From a bacterium (GTDB lineage Bacteria > Elusimicrobiota > Elusimicrobia > UBA1565): 32,156 nucleotides of DNA. Made by a program: the position numbers and the translations under genes. Within the stretch, counting starts at the first letter, position 1, and the number at the start of each line of letters is the position of its first letter. The notes beneath the pieces are model-generated. The model did not search any database and was not told where the DNA came from. It worked only from the letters and a program-made list of their open reading frames with translations. The stretch covers positions 1 to 32,156 of the forward strand of contig SCTT01000115.1 of assembly GCA_004322435.1 (NCBI GenBank). The letters are read 5' to 3'. Positions 1 through 10,121 of the stretch are shown one piece after another.

Positions 1-597
1 CTCGAGCGGTTCATCCACGGCGAACCGACCCAGACGCCGACCCTCATCAAGACGGGCCTGGCCCACGCCCAGTTCGAAAGCATCCACCCGTTCCTGGACG
101 GCAACGGGCGCGTCGGCCGCCTGCTGATCTCTTTGATCCTCACCAGCGAAGGGGCGCTGGCCTATCCGCTTTTGTACCTGAGCCTCTACTTCAAACAACG
201 CCGCACGGAGTACTACGACGCCCTGATGGACGTCCGCCTGCGCGGCCGCTGGGAGGACTGGCTCGCGTTCTATCTGGCGGGGGTCGAGGAAGTCGCCAAG
301 GAATCCGCGCGGACCTGCGAGGGCGCCGTGAAGGTCTTCGACGCCGACCGGCGGAAGGTCGCCGGGCTGGGAAAGGGTTCGCCCTCGGCCCTCAAGCTCC
401 ACGAGTTCCTCAAGAAGCGCTGCCTGCTCACCCTAGCCACGGCCCAGAAAGAGACGGGCCTGAGCCTCCCGACGGTGACGCAGGCGATGGGGGGCCTGCT
501 TCGGCTGGGAGTCGTACGGGAAATCACGGGGCGACGCCGCCAGCAGGTCTTCGCCTACCACGCCTACTGGAAGCTCATCGCTCAGGGCATGGGGTAG
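1..597 (+). CDS. Fic/DOC family protein, 3' part (5' end outside window)
   Basis: The frame is open from base 1 to the TAG at 595-597, giving 198 residues of a protein whose N-terminus lies upstream. Residues 29-40 (bases 85-120) read HPFLDGNGRVGR, a full Fic motif with the catalytic His, the acidic residue and the phosphate-binding GNGRxxR. Fic enzymes usually transfer AMP from ATP to a hydroxyl side chain of a target protein; the target here is unknown. After the Fic core, the last 70 or so residues look like a winged helix-turn-helix (LSLPTVTQAMGGLLRLGVV, then a basic GRRRQ wing), as in the common Fic-plus-wHTH architecture that often regulates its own gene. An inhibitory helix, if present, would be in the missing part. 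The next gene converges on it with three bases between the stops. Confidence 0.9.
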   Translation, partial: LERFIHGEPTQTPTLIKTGLAHAQFESIHPFLDGNGRVGRLLISLILTSEGALAYPLLYLSLYFKQRRTEYYDALMDVRLRGRWEDWLAFYLAGVEEVAKESARTCEGAVKVFDADRRKVAGLGKGSPSALKLHEFLKKRCLLTLATAQKETGLSLPTVTQAMGGLLRLGVVREITGRRRQQVFAYHAYWKLIAQGMG

Positions 598-600
598 CCT

Positions 601-1068
601 TCAGCCCTTCTTCAGACGGTAGAACTGGAACACCCGCCGCGCCCCCCCAATCTCCCGCAATCGGAGCTCCCCGCCCTCGAACGAGAACCCGATGAGGAGA
701 TGGCTCCCCGCCGTCTTCCCGTCCCAGCCGAGGTCCTCTTCGGGGATGAGGTCGAGGACCCGGGAGCCCCATTCCTCATAGACGCGCCCCCGGAACCGGT
801 ACGTCCGGTCGCCGTCGGAAAGCCGGACGCGGTACCAGGCGGACCCGTCCGTCCGGAACGACAAGGTGTCGGTCCGCCCGGGGCCGGTGAGGTCGGCCTC
901 GTTGACGACCGACGAAGACACAGGGCGCAGCGGGCCGTAGACGCCGGGGAGTTCCGCCACGGCGACCGCCCGCCCTGGCGGGACGAAGGGCGCGGCGGCG
1001 ATGAAGAGGGTGCAGACGACGGCGTAGGCGGAGCCGGAGAAGAGCTTGGTGAAGGTGGCGAGTTCCAT
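601..1068 (-). CDS. Small secreted or membrane-anchored protein of unknown function
   Basis: 155 residues. The N-terminus has a hydrophobic stretch (about residues 14-33, SAYAVVCTLFIAAAPFVP) that could be a signal peptide or a single membrane anchor. The rest is a polar, beta-rich-looking region with alternating patterns such as YRVRLSDGDRTYRFRGRVYEEW, which suggests a small beta-barrel or sandwich, but no family was recognised. I chose the ATG at 1068 over an upstream TTG at 1116, because the longer form adds a Gly-rich stretch before the signal-like segment and because a TATGGT hexamer lies six bases before this ATG. It lies 61 bases downstream of the glycosyltransferase gene on the same strand. 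No function is assigned. Confidence 0.6.
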   Translation of the reverse strand: MELATFTKLFSGSAYAVVCTLFIAAAPFVPPGRAVAVAELPGVYGPLRPVSSSVVNEADLTGPGRTDTLSFRTDGSAWYRVRLSDGDRTYRFRGRVYEEWGSRVLDLIPEEDLGWDGKTAGSHLLIGFSFEGGELRLREIGGARRVFQFYRLKKG

Positions 1069-1074
1069 ACCTCC

Positions 1075-1080
1075 ACCATA
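1075..1080 (-). promoter_or_regulatory. Possible -10 element just before the gene at 601-1068
   Basis: TATGGT on the minus strand matches the sigma-70 -10 consensus at four of six positions and ends six bases before the ATG. The six bases between are GGAGGT, a perfect Shine-Dalgarno core that sits too close to the ATG to work by normal spacing. If the -10 is used, the transcript would start at or next to the ATG. No good -35 was seen. Confidence 0.35.
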
Positions 1081-1129
1081 CGTCGCGCCGGAGTCGCCTC
1101 CATTTCCGCCAGGCAAGCCGAAGGTAAGG

Positions 1130-2899
1130 TCAGCGGCGTCGCCAAAGCGAGATTCCGAAACGACGGTCTCTCACCGGGTCTGCCCCGACCCGACCGACCT
1201 CGAAGTAATGGGCCTCGACCCACCGCAGGATGGCGGCGCCGTAGCGTTCATCGGAACCGAAGCGTCCCACTCCGAACTCGCGGGTTTCGCGCGAGAGGAG
1301 CGCGATGTAGTCGGGAGGCGTCTGAGTCAGACGTCCAACCACGACGGATTCCCCTCCGAAGAGCCTGAAGTCCTCAGGCAGGAACAGAAGATAGGGCGTG
1401 GGATTGCGCCGGTCCAACAAGAAGTTCAACATAGCCCCTTCAGGCATCGGGAGCAGGGTCGCTCCCGGGGGAATCAAAGTCCTTGCGCGGTCGAGGAACG
1501 CGTTCAGGAAGAGGCCGCGCTCGTCTGATTCCGGTCCGAATGTCGTTACGGACGAAGCGGGGGGGTCCAGCCGCAAGGTTTTCTGACGGTTGAAGGACTC
1601 GCTCCACTGGAGATGAACGGCGACAGCGGCGACAACGAGCCCGGCCAGCACGGCCCTGGCGACCCGGCCTCCGCCGAACCGCCGTCGGGCCAGCTCCGGA
1701 GCCTCGCCGACGAGCCAAGCCGCCGTCAGCGCGGCGCCGGGCAGCGCCAAAGCGAAACCATACTGGCCAAAGCGTGGAGCGAGAATCATCTTCCCAAACG
1801 ACAAGGCGGCGTATGCGGCCCAGAGCCCCGGCACTTCTCCGCCTTGGGACTGGCGCATAAGGCGCCATGCGCCCCAAGCCGCCAAGGCCCAGACGATGGG
1901 CTCCACTCCCAATGCGGCCGAGCGCAGAGGGATGATGGCGTACGCGGCGGCGGCATGTAACAAGGCTAGCCCGCCAAGGACGTGGGCCGAGGCCCCCTCG
2001 AGGCGCCCCCCCAGATATCGCTGAGCGGCGAAGGCCCACCCCACGCAGGCCGTGAGGACCGCGGCTCCGCCGCCCAGAGCTAACAAACGATGCAGCGGCG
2101 CGTCGAAGCCGAGTCCAGCGACGTAGAACGGGTTGCCTAGGGGGGCGGTGGGAGCCGCCCAATTCCCAAGGACGCCGCGACAAGCGTCCGTCCAAGGCAT
2201 CGCGGCCGACAGCAGCAGGAAGGCGGCGACAGGCACCGCCCCGGCGGCGGCCAGCGCCAGCCCGCTGTCGCGCCTCCAAGGACGACCCCGGCGCGAGGCG
2301 GCAGCAACAGCCAAGGCAGCCGTGGCGGCGGCCGGCACAAAGAGCTCGGCTTTGGTGAGAAACAGCAGGCCTAGCAGGGCGCCGCCCATCAGCCCCCGAC
2401 GGGACGCGCCGCTCTCGAGCCACGAGGCCCATGCCCAGACGGCCCCCAGGCCCAGCGCGATGCCGTGGGTTTGACAGTGGGAATAGGGTGCGGCGAAATT
2501 GAAATTCGCAGTCCAAAGATATTGCGAGAACGCGAAGATCCCAGCATAGACGGCCGAAACGGCGGCCGCGGCCGCACGGCCGTAGGCCCGTCGAGCCAGA
2601 CTCCAGAGAAGGGCCAGCACCACGGATGCGATAACCAAGTTCGCGGTGGTCAACAGCTCGATGTGGGCTCCAAAACACTTGAAGAGCAGCGCGTTGAAGT
2701 AAGGAGACAGCGGGCCGTTCTTATAGATGATGTCGCGATAGAGGACTTCCCCCAAAGCAAGGCGCCGTGGAAGCTCAAGCTCCAGGCCGAAGTCCACCCA
2801 CAGGTCGGCCCACCGACCCCAGGTCCAGGCCGCTGCGGCGAAAAGTCCCAACGCCCCAAGAGGAAAATCCCAACGCTCCCGGCTGGTTTCACTCGTCAT
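1130..2899 (-). CDS. GT-C-fold membrane glycosyltransferase (family 39/PMT-like)
   Basis: 589 residues with about ten or more hydrophobic helices and a soluble C-terminal part of about 140 residues. The N-terminus has the typical GT-C start: a first helix, then a loop with WVDFGLELELPRRLALGEVLYRD, whose Asp and neighbouring residues fit the catalytic or metal-binding loop 1 of polyprenyl-phosphate-sugar transferases, followed by KNGPLSPYFNALLF. Such enzymes take a sugar from a lipid-phosphate carrier on the outer face of the inner membrane and add it to lipids, glycans or proteins. The acceptor here is unknown. The start at 2899 gives a sensible short cytoplasmic tail before helix 1. The gene diverges from leuS across 146 bases. 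The family call is by pattern only. Confidence 0.7.
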   Translation of the reverse strand: MTSETSRERWDFPLGALGLFAAAAWTWGRWADLWVDFGLELELPRRLALGEVLYRDIIYKNGPLSPYFNALLFKCFGAHIELLTTANLVIASVVLALLWSLARRAYGRAAAAAVSAVYAGIFAFSQYLWTANFNFAAPYSHCQTHGIALGLGAVWAWASWLESGASRRGLMGGALLGLLFLTKAELFVPAAATAALAVAAASRRGRPWRRDSGLALAAAGAVPVAAFLLLSAAMPWTDACRGVLGNWAAPTAPLGNPFYVAGLGFDAPLHRLLALGGGAAVLTACVGWAFAAQRYLGGRLEGASAHVLGGLALLHAAAAYAIIPLRSAALGVEPIVWALAAWGAWRLMRQSQGGEVPGLWAAYAALSFGKMILAPRFGQYGFALALPGAALTAAWLVGEAPELARRRFGGGRVARAVLAGLVVAAVAVHLQWSESFNRQKTLRLDPPASSVTTFGPESDERGLFLNAFLDRARTLIPPGATLLPMPEGAMLNFLLDRRNPTPYLLFLPEDFRLFGGESVVVGRLTQTPPDYIALLSRETREFGVGRFGSDERYGAAILRWVEAHYFEVGRVGADPVRDRRFGISLWRRR

Positions 2900-2903
2900 T
2901 GGT

Positions 2904-2929
2904 CCGCAGCGTTACCCTGCGGCATTTAA
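2904..2929 (-). promoter_or_regulatory. Possible promoter and leader hairpin of the glycosyltransferase gene
   Basis: On the minus strand TTAAAT (2924-2929, four of six matches to a -10) lies 24 bases before the ATG at 2899. Between them CCGCAG and CTGCGG can pair (2904-2909 with 2917-2922, seven-base loop), so the leader would start with a small hairpin ending four bases before the start codon. Both parts are weak signals. Confidence 0.25.
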
Positions 2930-3028
2930 CGATAGCCGCCGCGCAAGGCGGGCGCAAGCCCAAACACAACGCGAACCTGCGGACCCGAGCGACGCTCCCG
3001 CTAGGGCACCACCCTGGTTCACAAAACG

Positions 3029-3034
3029 TATAAT
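3029..3034 (+). promoter_or_regulatory. leuS -10 element (perfect TATAAT)
   Basis: A perfect TATAAT sits 11 bases before the leuS ATG in the AT-rich end of the 2900-3045 intergenic stretch. A start about seven bases downstream would give a leader of about five bases with no ribosome binding site. No convincing -35 was found at the usual spacing. Confidence 0.6.
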
Positions 3035-3045
3035 CCAAACGTCCC

Positions 3046-5570
<2,525 letters not shown>

Positions 5571-5574
<4 letters not shown>

Positions 5575-6185
5575 GGCTCCCCCTCCTCCTGGCCGCGGCG
5601 GGCCTCCTCGCCGCCTGCGGCGGGGCCGGCGACGACATGATCTACAAGCCGGCCGACCAGATCCTGCCGCCGCACATCAAGCGCCTGGCCATCCGCCCGG
5701 TCATCAACAAGACCCAGCAGTTCGGCCTCGAGGACAAGCTGACTTTGCGCATCCGCGACGAGTTCCTGCGCAACGGCCAGTACTCGGTCGCCCCCGAGAC
5801 GATGGCCGACGGCGTCGTCGTGGTGACCCTGACCCGCTACATTTTGGTCCCCACCCAGTACGACTCGGTTCTGGCCCCCACCGCCTACAAGCTGCGCGTG
5901 ATGGCGGACCTGGACTTCGTCGACCGCACCAAGAACCAGATCCTCTGGACCGAGCCCAACCTCGAGGGCGTGCAGACCTACACCGCCTCGACCTTGACGG
6001 GCGGCATCACCGAGGAGGCGGCGCGCGAGCTCATCTGGGACGTCATCGCCCGCGACGTCGTGACCCGCGTCGTGAAGGGCTTCGGCTCCGTGTCGGGCGC
6101 CTCGAAGCGCGAGGTGGACCCCACCGCCCCGCCGCACGAGACGCAAGCCCCGCCGTCGAAGCCGGTCAACCCGACCCCCTACTGA
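5571..6185 (+). CDS. lptE: LPS-assembly lipoprotein LptE
   Basis: 204 residues. The N-terminus [18 protein letters not shown] is a lipoprotein signal with the lipobox LAAC, so the mature protein would begin at Cys16. The body fits the LptE/RlpB pattern: an early strand ([13 protein letters not shown]), an amphipathic helix ([14 protein letters not shown]), then strands ([30 protein letters not shown]). LptE plugs the LptD barrel in the outer membrane and helps insert lipopolysaccharide. The gene starts inside the leuS stop (ATGA overlap) and is followed after two bases by holA. The leuS-lptE-holA order is known from many diderm bacteria and supports the call. The Pro-rich last 25 residues look disordered. 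Confidence 0.88.
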
Positions 6186-6187
6186 GG

Positions 6188-7201
6188 ATGGCGTTCCACG
6201 CGGACGCCTCCCCCGCCGTCGCCGCCAAGGACTGGGCCAAGGGCGCCTACAAGCCCGTCTACTACCTCTTCGGCGAGGACGAGCCCGCCAAGGGCCTCTT
6301 CATCGACGAGCTCAAAAAGCGCCTGGCCGTCGACGACTTCAACCTGACCGAGCTCTCCGGCGAGGCGGCGGACGCCGCCGCCGAAGCCGTCAACGCGGCG
6401 GCCACGCCGCCGATGTTCTCCGAAAAGCGCCTCGTGGTCGTGCGCCGAGCGGACTTCGGCGCCCCGGCCCTGCGCGTCCTCGCCGAATACCTGCGCGACC
6501 CGCTGGCGTCCACGGTCCTGGTGCTGGCCTCGACGGCCGGCTGGCCCGACGCCAAGGACCCCGCCGCCGCCGCCGCGCGGGCCTTGGGCGGCACGGTGTC
6601 CTTCAAGGCGATGGCCCCCGAGGACGCCGCCCGCCGCCTGCGCGACGAGGCCAAGAAAAAGGGATTCGACCTGGCCCCGGCCGCGGCGGACCTGATGGTC
6701 GAGGAGTCCGGCTCCGAATGGGGCGTGCTGCGCGCCGAGCTCGAGAAGGTGGCCCTCTACGTCCAGGGCAAGGGCGCCGCGACCGCCGAGGACGCCGCCG
6801 CCTGCCTGGGGTGGCGGCGCAAGGTCAACGTCTGGGACTTCCCCCGCGCCATCCAGCGCCGCGACGCCGCCGCCGCGCTCGGGCTCCTGAAGGGCCTGCT
6901 CGAGGAAGGCGAGGACGCCTACTCGCTCTTGCCCAAGGTGCGCGGCGCGCTCAACGCCCAGCTCAAGGCCAAACGCCTGCTCAAGGCGGGCGTCCCGCAG
7001 GACCAGGCCTTCTTCAAGCTCGGCCTCAAGAAGGGCTGGGACGGGGCCTTCTTCGACTGGACGGCCAAGGTCAAGGAGCCCCAGCTGGTGCGCGCCCTGC
7101 GCGCCTGCCTCGAGACCGAGGCCGACCTCAAGAGCAAGTCGTGGCTCGACGGCGCCGTCGAGCTCGAGACCTTGGTCCTCAAGGCCTGCGGCAAGGTCTG
7201 A
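6188..7201 (+). CDS. holA: DNA polymerase III delta subunit
   Basis: 337 residues, close to the usual length of HolA. The N-terminus YKPVYYLFGEDEPAKGLFIDEL is the family's typical opening, where the delta subunit has a P-loop-like fold without a working ATP site. It is followed by the middle and C-terminal helical domains (WGVLRAELEKVALY, the WDFPRAIQRRD segment, and LLPKVRGALNAQLKAKRLL). Delta is the wrench of the clamp loader: it opens the beta sliding clamp at primed sites, working with the DnaX product encoded at the other end of this window. The start follows the lptE stop by two bases with no separate ribosome binding site. A terminator follows directly. Confidence 0.93.
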   Translation: MAFHADASPAVAAKDWAKGAYKPVYYLFGEDEPAKGLFIDELKKRLAVDDFNLTELSGEAADAAAEAVNAAATPPMFSEKRLVVVRRADFGAPALRVLAEYLRDPLASTVLVLASTAGWPDAKDPAAAAARALGGTVSFKAMAPEDAARRLRDEAKKKGFDLAPAAADLMVEESGSEWGVLRAELEKVALYVQGKGAATAEDAAACLGWRRKVNVWDFPRAIQRRDAAAALGLLKGLLEEGEDAYSLLPKVRGALNAQLKAKRLLKAGVPQDQAFFKLGLKKGWDGAFFDWTAKVKEPQLVRALRACLETEADLKSKSWLDGAVELETLVLKACGKV

Positions 7202-7210
7202 ACCTGCGGT

Positions 7211-7250
7211 AAAACGGAAAGGCCGCCCCGAAGGGCGGCCTTTCCGTTTT
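7211..7250. terminator. Perfect two-way intrinsic terminator between holA and rpsT
   Basis: An 18-bp perfect inverted repeat (7211-7228 with 7233-7250) with the four-base loop CGAA. The stem has a GC core (GGCCGCCC) and AAAACGGAAA at its base, so both strands end in a U-rich run (CCGUUUU). It can stop leuS-lptE-holA transcripts on the plus strand and rpsT transcripts on the minus strand. Confidence 0.9.
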
Positions 7251-7261
7251 CAGCGTCCCGA

Positions 7262-7534
7262 TTAAGCGGGCTTCGCCAGCCGCAGCGCCAGCCGCGACTT
7301 GCGCCGGGCGGCGGTCTTCCAGTGGATGGAGCCCTTCTTCGCGGCCTTGTCCCAGGCGGAGGCGGCCCCGACGAGGAGCTTGCCGGCCTTGGCCTTGTCG
7401 CCGAGGGAGGCCAGAAGTTCCTTCGTGACCTCGCGGGCCTTCTTCTTGAGAATCGAGTTGCGCGTCTTGCGGCGCAGGGACTGACGGTGCGTCTTCATGG
7501 CGCCCGTGTGGCGCCCGGTCTTCAGCTTAGCCAT
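7262..7534 (-). CDS. rpsT: 30S ribosomal protein S20
   Basis: 90 residues, highly basic and helical, the normal size of S20, which binds 16S rRNA in the small subunit body. Family features are the N-terminal Lys/Arg-rich helix (HRQSLRRKTRNSILKKKAREVTKELL), a middle acidic-basic turn, and the end AAKKGSIHWKTAARRKSRLALRL, matching the family's KG-IHKN-AARKKSRL ending. The frame is open well upstream, but the ATG at 7534 begins the conserved MAKLK and lies just behind a good promoter. It converges on holA, with a shared terminator; holA and rpsT are neighbours in many bacteria. Confidence 0.95.
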   Translation of the reverse strand: MAKLKTGRHTGAMKTHRQSLRRKTRNSILKKKAREVTKELLASLGDKAKAGKLLVGAASAWDKAAKKGSIHWKTAARRKSRLALRLAKPA

Positions 7535-7543
7535 AGTGGTCCC

Positions 7544-7573
7544 ATCATAGCTTTTCCGTCGGAAGACGGTCAA
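7544..7573 (-). promoter_or_regulatory. rpsT promoter (TTGACC, 18 bp, TATGAT)
   Basis: On the minus strand TTGACC (7568-7573) and TATGAT (7544-7549) are 18 bases apart, five of six matches each, the best full sigma-70 match in the window. The -10 ends nine bases before the ATG, so the expected leader is only a few bases long. The promoter shares a 57-base gap with the uvrC promoter. Confidence 0.75.
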
Positions 7574-7579
7574 ACCCCC

Positions 7580-7585
7580 TATAAT
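7580..7585 (+). promoter_or_regulatory. uvrC -10 element (perfect TATAAT)
   Basis: TATAAT lies six bases before the uvrC ATG at 7592, so the start of transcription should fall on the start codon itself. No clear -35 is seen. CCGTC (7556-7560) and GACGG (7565-7569) upstream can form a small hairpin with a GGAA loop, overlapping the rpsT -35. Confidence 0.6.
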
Positions 7586-7591
7586 AAGGGC

Positions 7592-8890
7592 ATGCCCGGC
7601 CCGTCGCGCTCCCACCTCCCCCACGCCACGGGCGTCTACATCATGCGGGACGCCTCCGGGGAGGTGCTCTACGTCGGCAAGGCCATAGACCTGGCCCGCC
7701 GGGTCGCCCAGTACTTCTCGGAGAAGCCCAAAGACCTCAAGACGAGCCTGCTGGCCCCTCTCGTGCGGCGCATCGACTACGTGGCCTGCGCGTCGGAGCG
7801 CGAAGCCCTCGTCTGGGAGCGCCGCCTCATCGGCCGCCACCAGCCCTTCTTCAACGCGATGTGGAAGGACGGCAAGGACTACCCCTGGGTGCGGCTGTCC
7901 TTAGACGAGGACTACCCGCGCCTGTCGGTCGTCCGGCGGCGCCGGCGCGACGGGTCCCGCTACTTCGGCCCCTACCCCAAGGTGACGCCGGTGCGAGGCC
8001 TGCTGCGCAGCCTGTGGAAGCGCCGCTTGGTGCCCCTGCGCCCCTGCGACTACTCGTTCTCCCGCGAGAAGCCCCTGCCCCAGGCAAAAATAAAATCCTG
8101 CCTTTACTACCACACCGGCGAGTGCCCGGCCCCCTGCGCCGGGAAGGTCTCCTACGCGGGGTACCGCCGCATCGCCGACGACGCGGCGCTGTTCTTCGAG
8201 GGGCGCTACGCGCGCCTGAAGGGCTCGATGGCCCGCGCGATGAAGGCGGCCTCGAAGCGGATGGACTACGAGGAGGCGGCGCGCCTGCGCGACAACGTCG
8301 AGGGCCTCGAACACATGGGCGAGCGGGTGCGCTATGCCGAGGTGCGGCCTGGGAAGGTCGCGGAACGGCTCGAGGCCTCGAGCGGCGTGACGGCCCTGCA
8401 GGCGGCGCTGGGCCTCGCCAAGCCTCCCCACCACATCGAGTGCTTCGACATCTCGCACTTGTTCGGCAAGCAGACGGTGGCGTCCATGGTGTGCTTCACG
8501 GCCGGCGCCCCCCACAAGGCCCACTACCGGCGCTTCCGGGTGCGCACCGTCGCCGGCATCGACGACTTCGCCTCGATGGCCGAGGTGGTCGCGCGGCGCG
8601 CGAGGGCCCTTAAAGAGGAAGGGGCCCCGCTGCCCGACCTGTTCCTCATCGACGGGGGCAAGGGGCAGCTGGCGGCGGCGGAGCAAGCCTTGGCGTCGGT
8701 CCCCCTCAAGGTGCCACTGGCGTCTTTGGCCAAACGGGAAGAGGAGCTGTTCGTGCCCGGGAAGCCCGAGTCCGTGCGCTTGAGCGCCGGGGACCCCGCC
8801 CGACGCCTCGTCGAACGGGTGCGCGACGAGGCCCACCGCTTCGCGGTGACTTACCATCGCCTGCTGCGCGGAAAACAGCTGTTGAAGTAG
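7592..8890 (+). CDS. uvrC: UvrC excinuclease subunit, compact form without the HhH domain
   Basis: 432 residues against about 600 for typical UvrC, the nuclease that with UvrA/B cuts on both sides of DNA lesions. Order of parts: GIY-YIG nuclease (about 12-90, GVY and YVG present); four cysteines at 152, 170, 178 and 182, whose last spacings (8 and 4) match the known iron-sulfur site; UVR segment for UvrB contact (about 205-240, MDYEEAARLRDNVEGLE); RNase H-like nuclease with D286 in FDISH, D324/D325, D354 in LIDGGKGQL and H415 in RDEAHRFA. Both active sites look intact. The link between UVR and RNase H is about 100 residues shorter than usual, and the protein ends at YHRLLRGKQLLK, where the C-terminal (HhH)2 DNA-binding domain would normally begin. 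The ATG at 7592 is set by the TATAAT before it. Confidence 0.9.
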   Translation: MPGPSRSHLPHATGVYIMRDASGEVLYVGKAIDLARRVAQYFSEKPKDLKTSLLAPLVRRIDYVACASEREALVWERRLIGRHQPFFNAMWKDGKDYPWVRLSLDEDYPRLSVVRRRRRDGSRYFGPYPKVTPVRGLLRSLWKRRLVPLRPCDYSFSREKPLPQAKIKSCLYYHTGECPAPCAGKVSYAGYRRIADDAALFFEGRYARLKGSMARAMKAASKRMDYEEAARLRDNVEGLEHMGERVRYAEVRPGKVAERLEASSGVTALQAALGLAKPPHHIECFDISHLFGKQTVASMVCFTAGAPHKAHYRRFRVRTVAGIDDFASMAEVVARRARALKEEGAPLPDLFLIDGGKGQLAAAEQALASVPLKVPLASLAKREEELFVPGKPESVRLSAGDPARRLVERVRDEAHRFAVTYHRLLRGKQLLK

Positions 8891-8893
8891 GGC

Positions 8894-10111
8894 TTACTCG
8901 ACCATCGAGCCCATCGAGAACATGGGCAGGAACATCGCGACGACGATGGTGCCGATGACGACGCCCATCACGACGATGACGATCGGCTCGATCATGGAGG
9001 TCAGGCCTTTGACGGCCGTGTCGACCTCCTGGTCGTAGAAGTCGGCGATCTTCGTGAGCATCTGGTCGAGCGCGCCGGTCTCCTCGCCGACCCCGATCAT
9101 CTGGGTCACCATGTTCGGGAAGACGCCGCTCTTCTTCAAGGGGTCGGCCAGCCGGCCGCCTTCGCGGATGGACTCGCGGGCGCCGAGCACGACCTCCTCG
9201 ATGATCTTGTTGCCGGCGGTGGCGCCGACGGTCTCGAGGCCCTGCATGATGGGCACGCCCGACTTGATGAGGGTGCCGAGCGTCCGGGTGAACTTGGCGA
9301 CCGCGACCTTCTTGAGCAGGATGCCGAAGACCGGGGCCTTGAGGACCAGCCCGTCCACGTACCTCTGGCCGCCGGGGGTCTTGTAGTACGCGTTGAAGCC
9401 CTTGTAGGCGCCGATCGGGGCGCCGATGAGCACGTACCAGTAGGACTTCATGATGTTCGAGAGGTCGATGAGCATCTGGGTCGGCAGCGGCAGCTCCTTG
9501 CCGAAGCTCTGGAAGATCGCGCCGAAGGTCGGGATGACGAAGGTGAGCAGGAACACCGTGACGAGGCCGCAGATGGAGAGCACGATCCCGGGATACATCA
9601 TCGCCGACTTGACCTTCGCGCGCAGCGCCTCGGCCGACTCGAGGAAGCCCGACAGGCGCTCGAGGATGGTGTCCAGGATGCCGCCCAGCTCGCCGGCCTT
9701 GATCATCGCGGTATAGATCTCGGGGAAGGCGTCGGGGTGCTTCTTGAGCGCGTCCGAGATGGACAGGCCGGCCTCGATGTCGGTGCGGACCTCCAACAGG
9801 ATGGCCTTGAAGGTCGGGTTCTCCTGCTGGTCCTCGAGGATGGTGAGGCTCTGCACGATGGGCACGCCGGCGGAGACCAGCGTCGAGAGCTGGCGCGAGA
9901 AGAGCACCAGGTCGCGCGGCGTGACCGCCGGCTTCCCCATGATCTTCTCCTGGAGCGTCTTGAAGAAGCTCTCTCCCTTCGGGGCGAGCTCCAGCACGGT
10001 GAACTTCTGCTGCTTGAGCTTCTGGAGGGCCTCGGCCTCCTTGCCGGCGTCGATGACCCCGCTCGTCACGTTCCCGCCGGCGTCTTTGGCTTTGTAGGCG
10101 AATTGGGCCAT
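8894..10111 (-). CDS. pilC: Type IV pilus inner-membrane platform protein PilC
   Basis: 405 residues, the usual PilC/GspF length. It opens with FAYKAKDAGGNVTSGVIDAG, typical of the family, followed by two copies of the T2SSF domain (about 70-195 and 270-395), each with the FxRQLxTLxxAGVPIxQSL-type helix (second copy FTRTLGTLIKSGVPIMQGLE) and membrane helices near residues 170-195, 215-235 and 375-400. PilC sits in the inner membrane and couples the PilB and PilT motors to pilin assembly and removal. It is the last gene of pilB-pilT-pilC, 10 bases after pilT, with a good ribosome site (GGAGG seven bases before ATG). Its stop is three bases from that of uvrC. Confidence 0.95.
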   Translation of the reverse strand: MAQFAYKAKDAGGNVTSGVIDAGKEAEALQKLKQQKFTVLELAPKGESFFKTLQEKIMGKPAVTPRDLVLFSRQLSTLVSAGVPIVQSLTILEDQQENPTFKAILLEVRTDIEAGLSISDALKKHPDAFPEIYTAMIKAGELGGILDTILERLSGFLESAEALRAKVKSAMMYPGIVLSICGLVTVFLLTFVIPTFGAIFQSFGKELPLPTQMLIDLSNIMKSYWYVLIGAPIGAYKGFNAYYKTPGGQRYVDGLVLKAPVFGILLKKVAVAKFTRTLGTLIKSGVPIMQGLETVGATAGNKIIEEVVLGARESIREGGRLADPLKKSGVFPNMVTQMIGVGEETGALDQMLTKIADFYDQEVDTAVKGLTSMIEPIVIVVMGVVIGTIVVAMFLPMFSMGSMVE

Positions 10112-10121
10112 GCGTTCCTCC

